Source: Casp-Chloro-G3 sp002816715
Lineage (GTDB): Bacteria; Chloroflexota; Dehalococcoidia; Lucifugimonadales; UBA3495
NCBI GenBank assembly: GCA_027623815.1
Contig: JAQBUV010000066.1
Location: forward strand, 1-13,870
Length of the DNA stretch: 13,870 nt
Direction: 5' to 3'
The notes under the pieces were generated by a model. The model saw only the letters and a list, made by a program, of their open reading frames with translations. It made no database searches and was not told the origin of the DNA. Shown here piece after piece: positions 13,848 through 13,870 of the stretch; position 1 is the stretch's first letter, and the number at the start of each line of letters is the position of its first letter. A program made the translations under genes and the position numbers.

Positions 13848-13870
13848 AAATTAGCAGCGATGAGCATATT

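Noticed and set aside
13815..13860. Possible tRNA because of TAGTTTAGCTC and nearby stems
   Set aside because: No acceptor stem, anticodon arm or T-arm can be drawn with correct spacing.

Overview
The window looks like a chromosomal stretch of a free-living bacterium with moderately high GC (about 55-60% by eye in the genes). It contains mostly metabolic and housekeeping genes on both strands. No rRNA, tRNA, CRISPR array, transposase, phage or plasmid gene was recognised. The gene mix suggests a Chloroflexota-type (Dehalococcoidia/SAR202-like) genome: small tandem APRxQY cupins, a DUF2851 protein, a DUF429 protein, a PEP-mutase-superfamily oxaloacetate decarboxylase, a TauE/SafE exporter and a zinc alcohol dehydrogenase. 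This is an impression from protein style, not a proven assignment.

Layout. 1-530 is visibly more AT-rich. It carries one small minus-strand protein with a CxxC motif and a non-coding inverted-repeat element at 439-528. 597-1703 (-) is a zinc-dependent alcohol dehydrogenase. It is divergent from pcm (1858-2496, +), the protein-isoaspartate methyltransferase, which has a good sigma70-type promoter at 1798-1826. The plus strand continues with a two-domain VOC protein (2609-3439), aroK (3442-4005) and aroB (4049-5149). VOC and aroK are 2 nt apart, so the two shikimate-pathway genes probably share a transcript with the VOC protein. 5288-6537 (-) is a two-gene unit of a 62-residue membrane protein and a TauE/SafE permease, also 2 nt apart. 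It is divergent from tgt (6691-7869, +), the queuosine tRNA transglycosylase. 8026-8889 (-) is an oxaloacetate decarboxylase-like enzyme, divergent from a DUF429 RNase-H-fold protein (9032-9871, +). Three small cupins follow (10033-11210, +). At the right end an EEP-family phosphohydrolase/nuclease (12690-13676) and a DUF2851 protein (11365-12651) form a minus-strand pair.

Between the genes lie two families of dispersed palindromic repeats. One is a 23-nt TTCGAC...GAGCGG unit, found as inverted pairs at three loci between 7897 and 11345. The other is a CTCACCTCAAT...GGAGAG type at 542-581 and 5179-5250, with a partial copy near 1767. Several palindromes in divergent promoter regions look like operators.

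I did not find a clear new system. The points most worth a second look are: the EEP/DUF2851 pair and its leader repeats; the VOC-aroK-aroB linkage with a tandem-duplicated start codon in aroK; two adjacent palindromes before tgt; the three-cupin array; the REP-like pairs; and a methyltransferase motif lost in pcm. No gene-free stretch exceeds about 200 bases.
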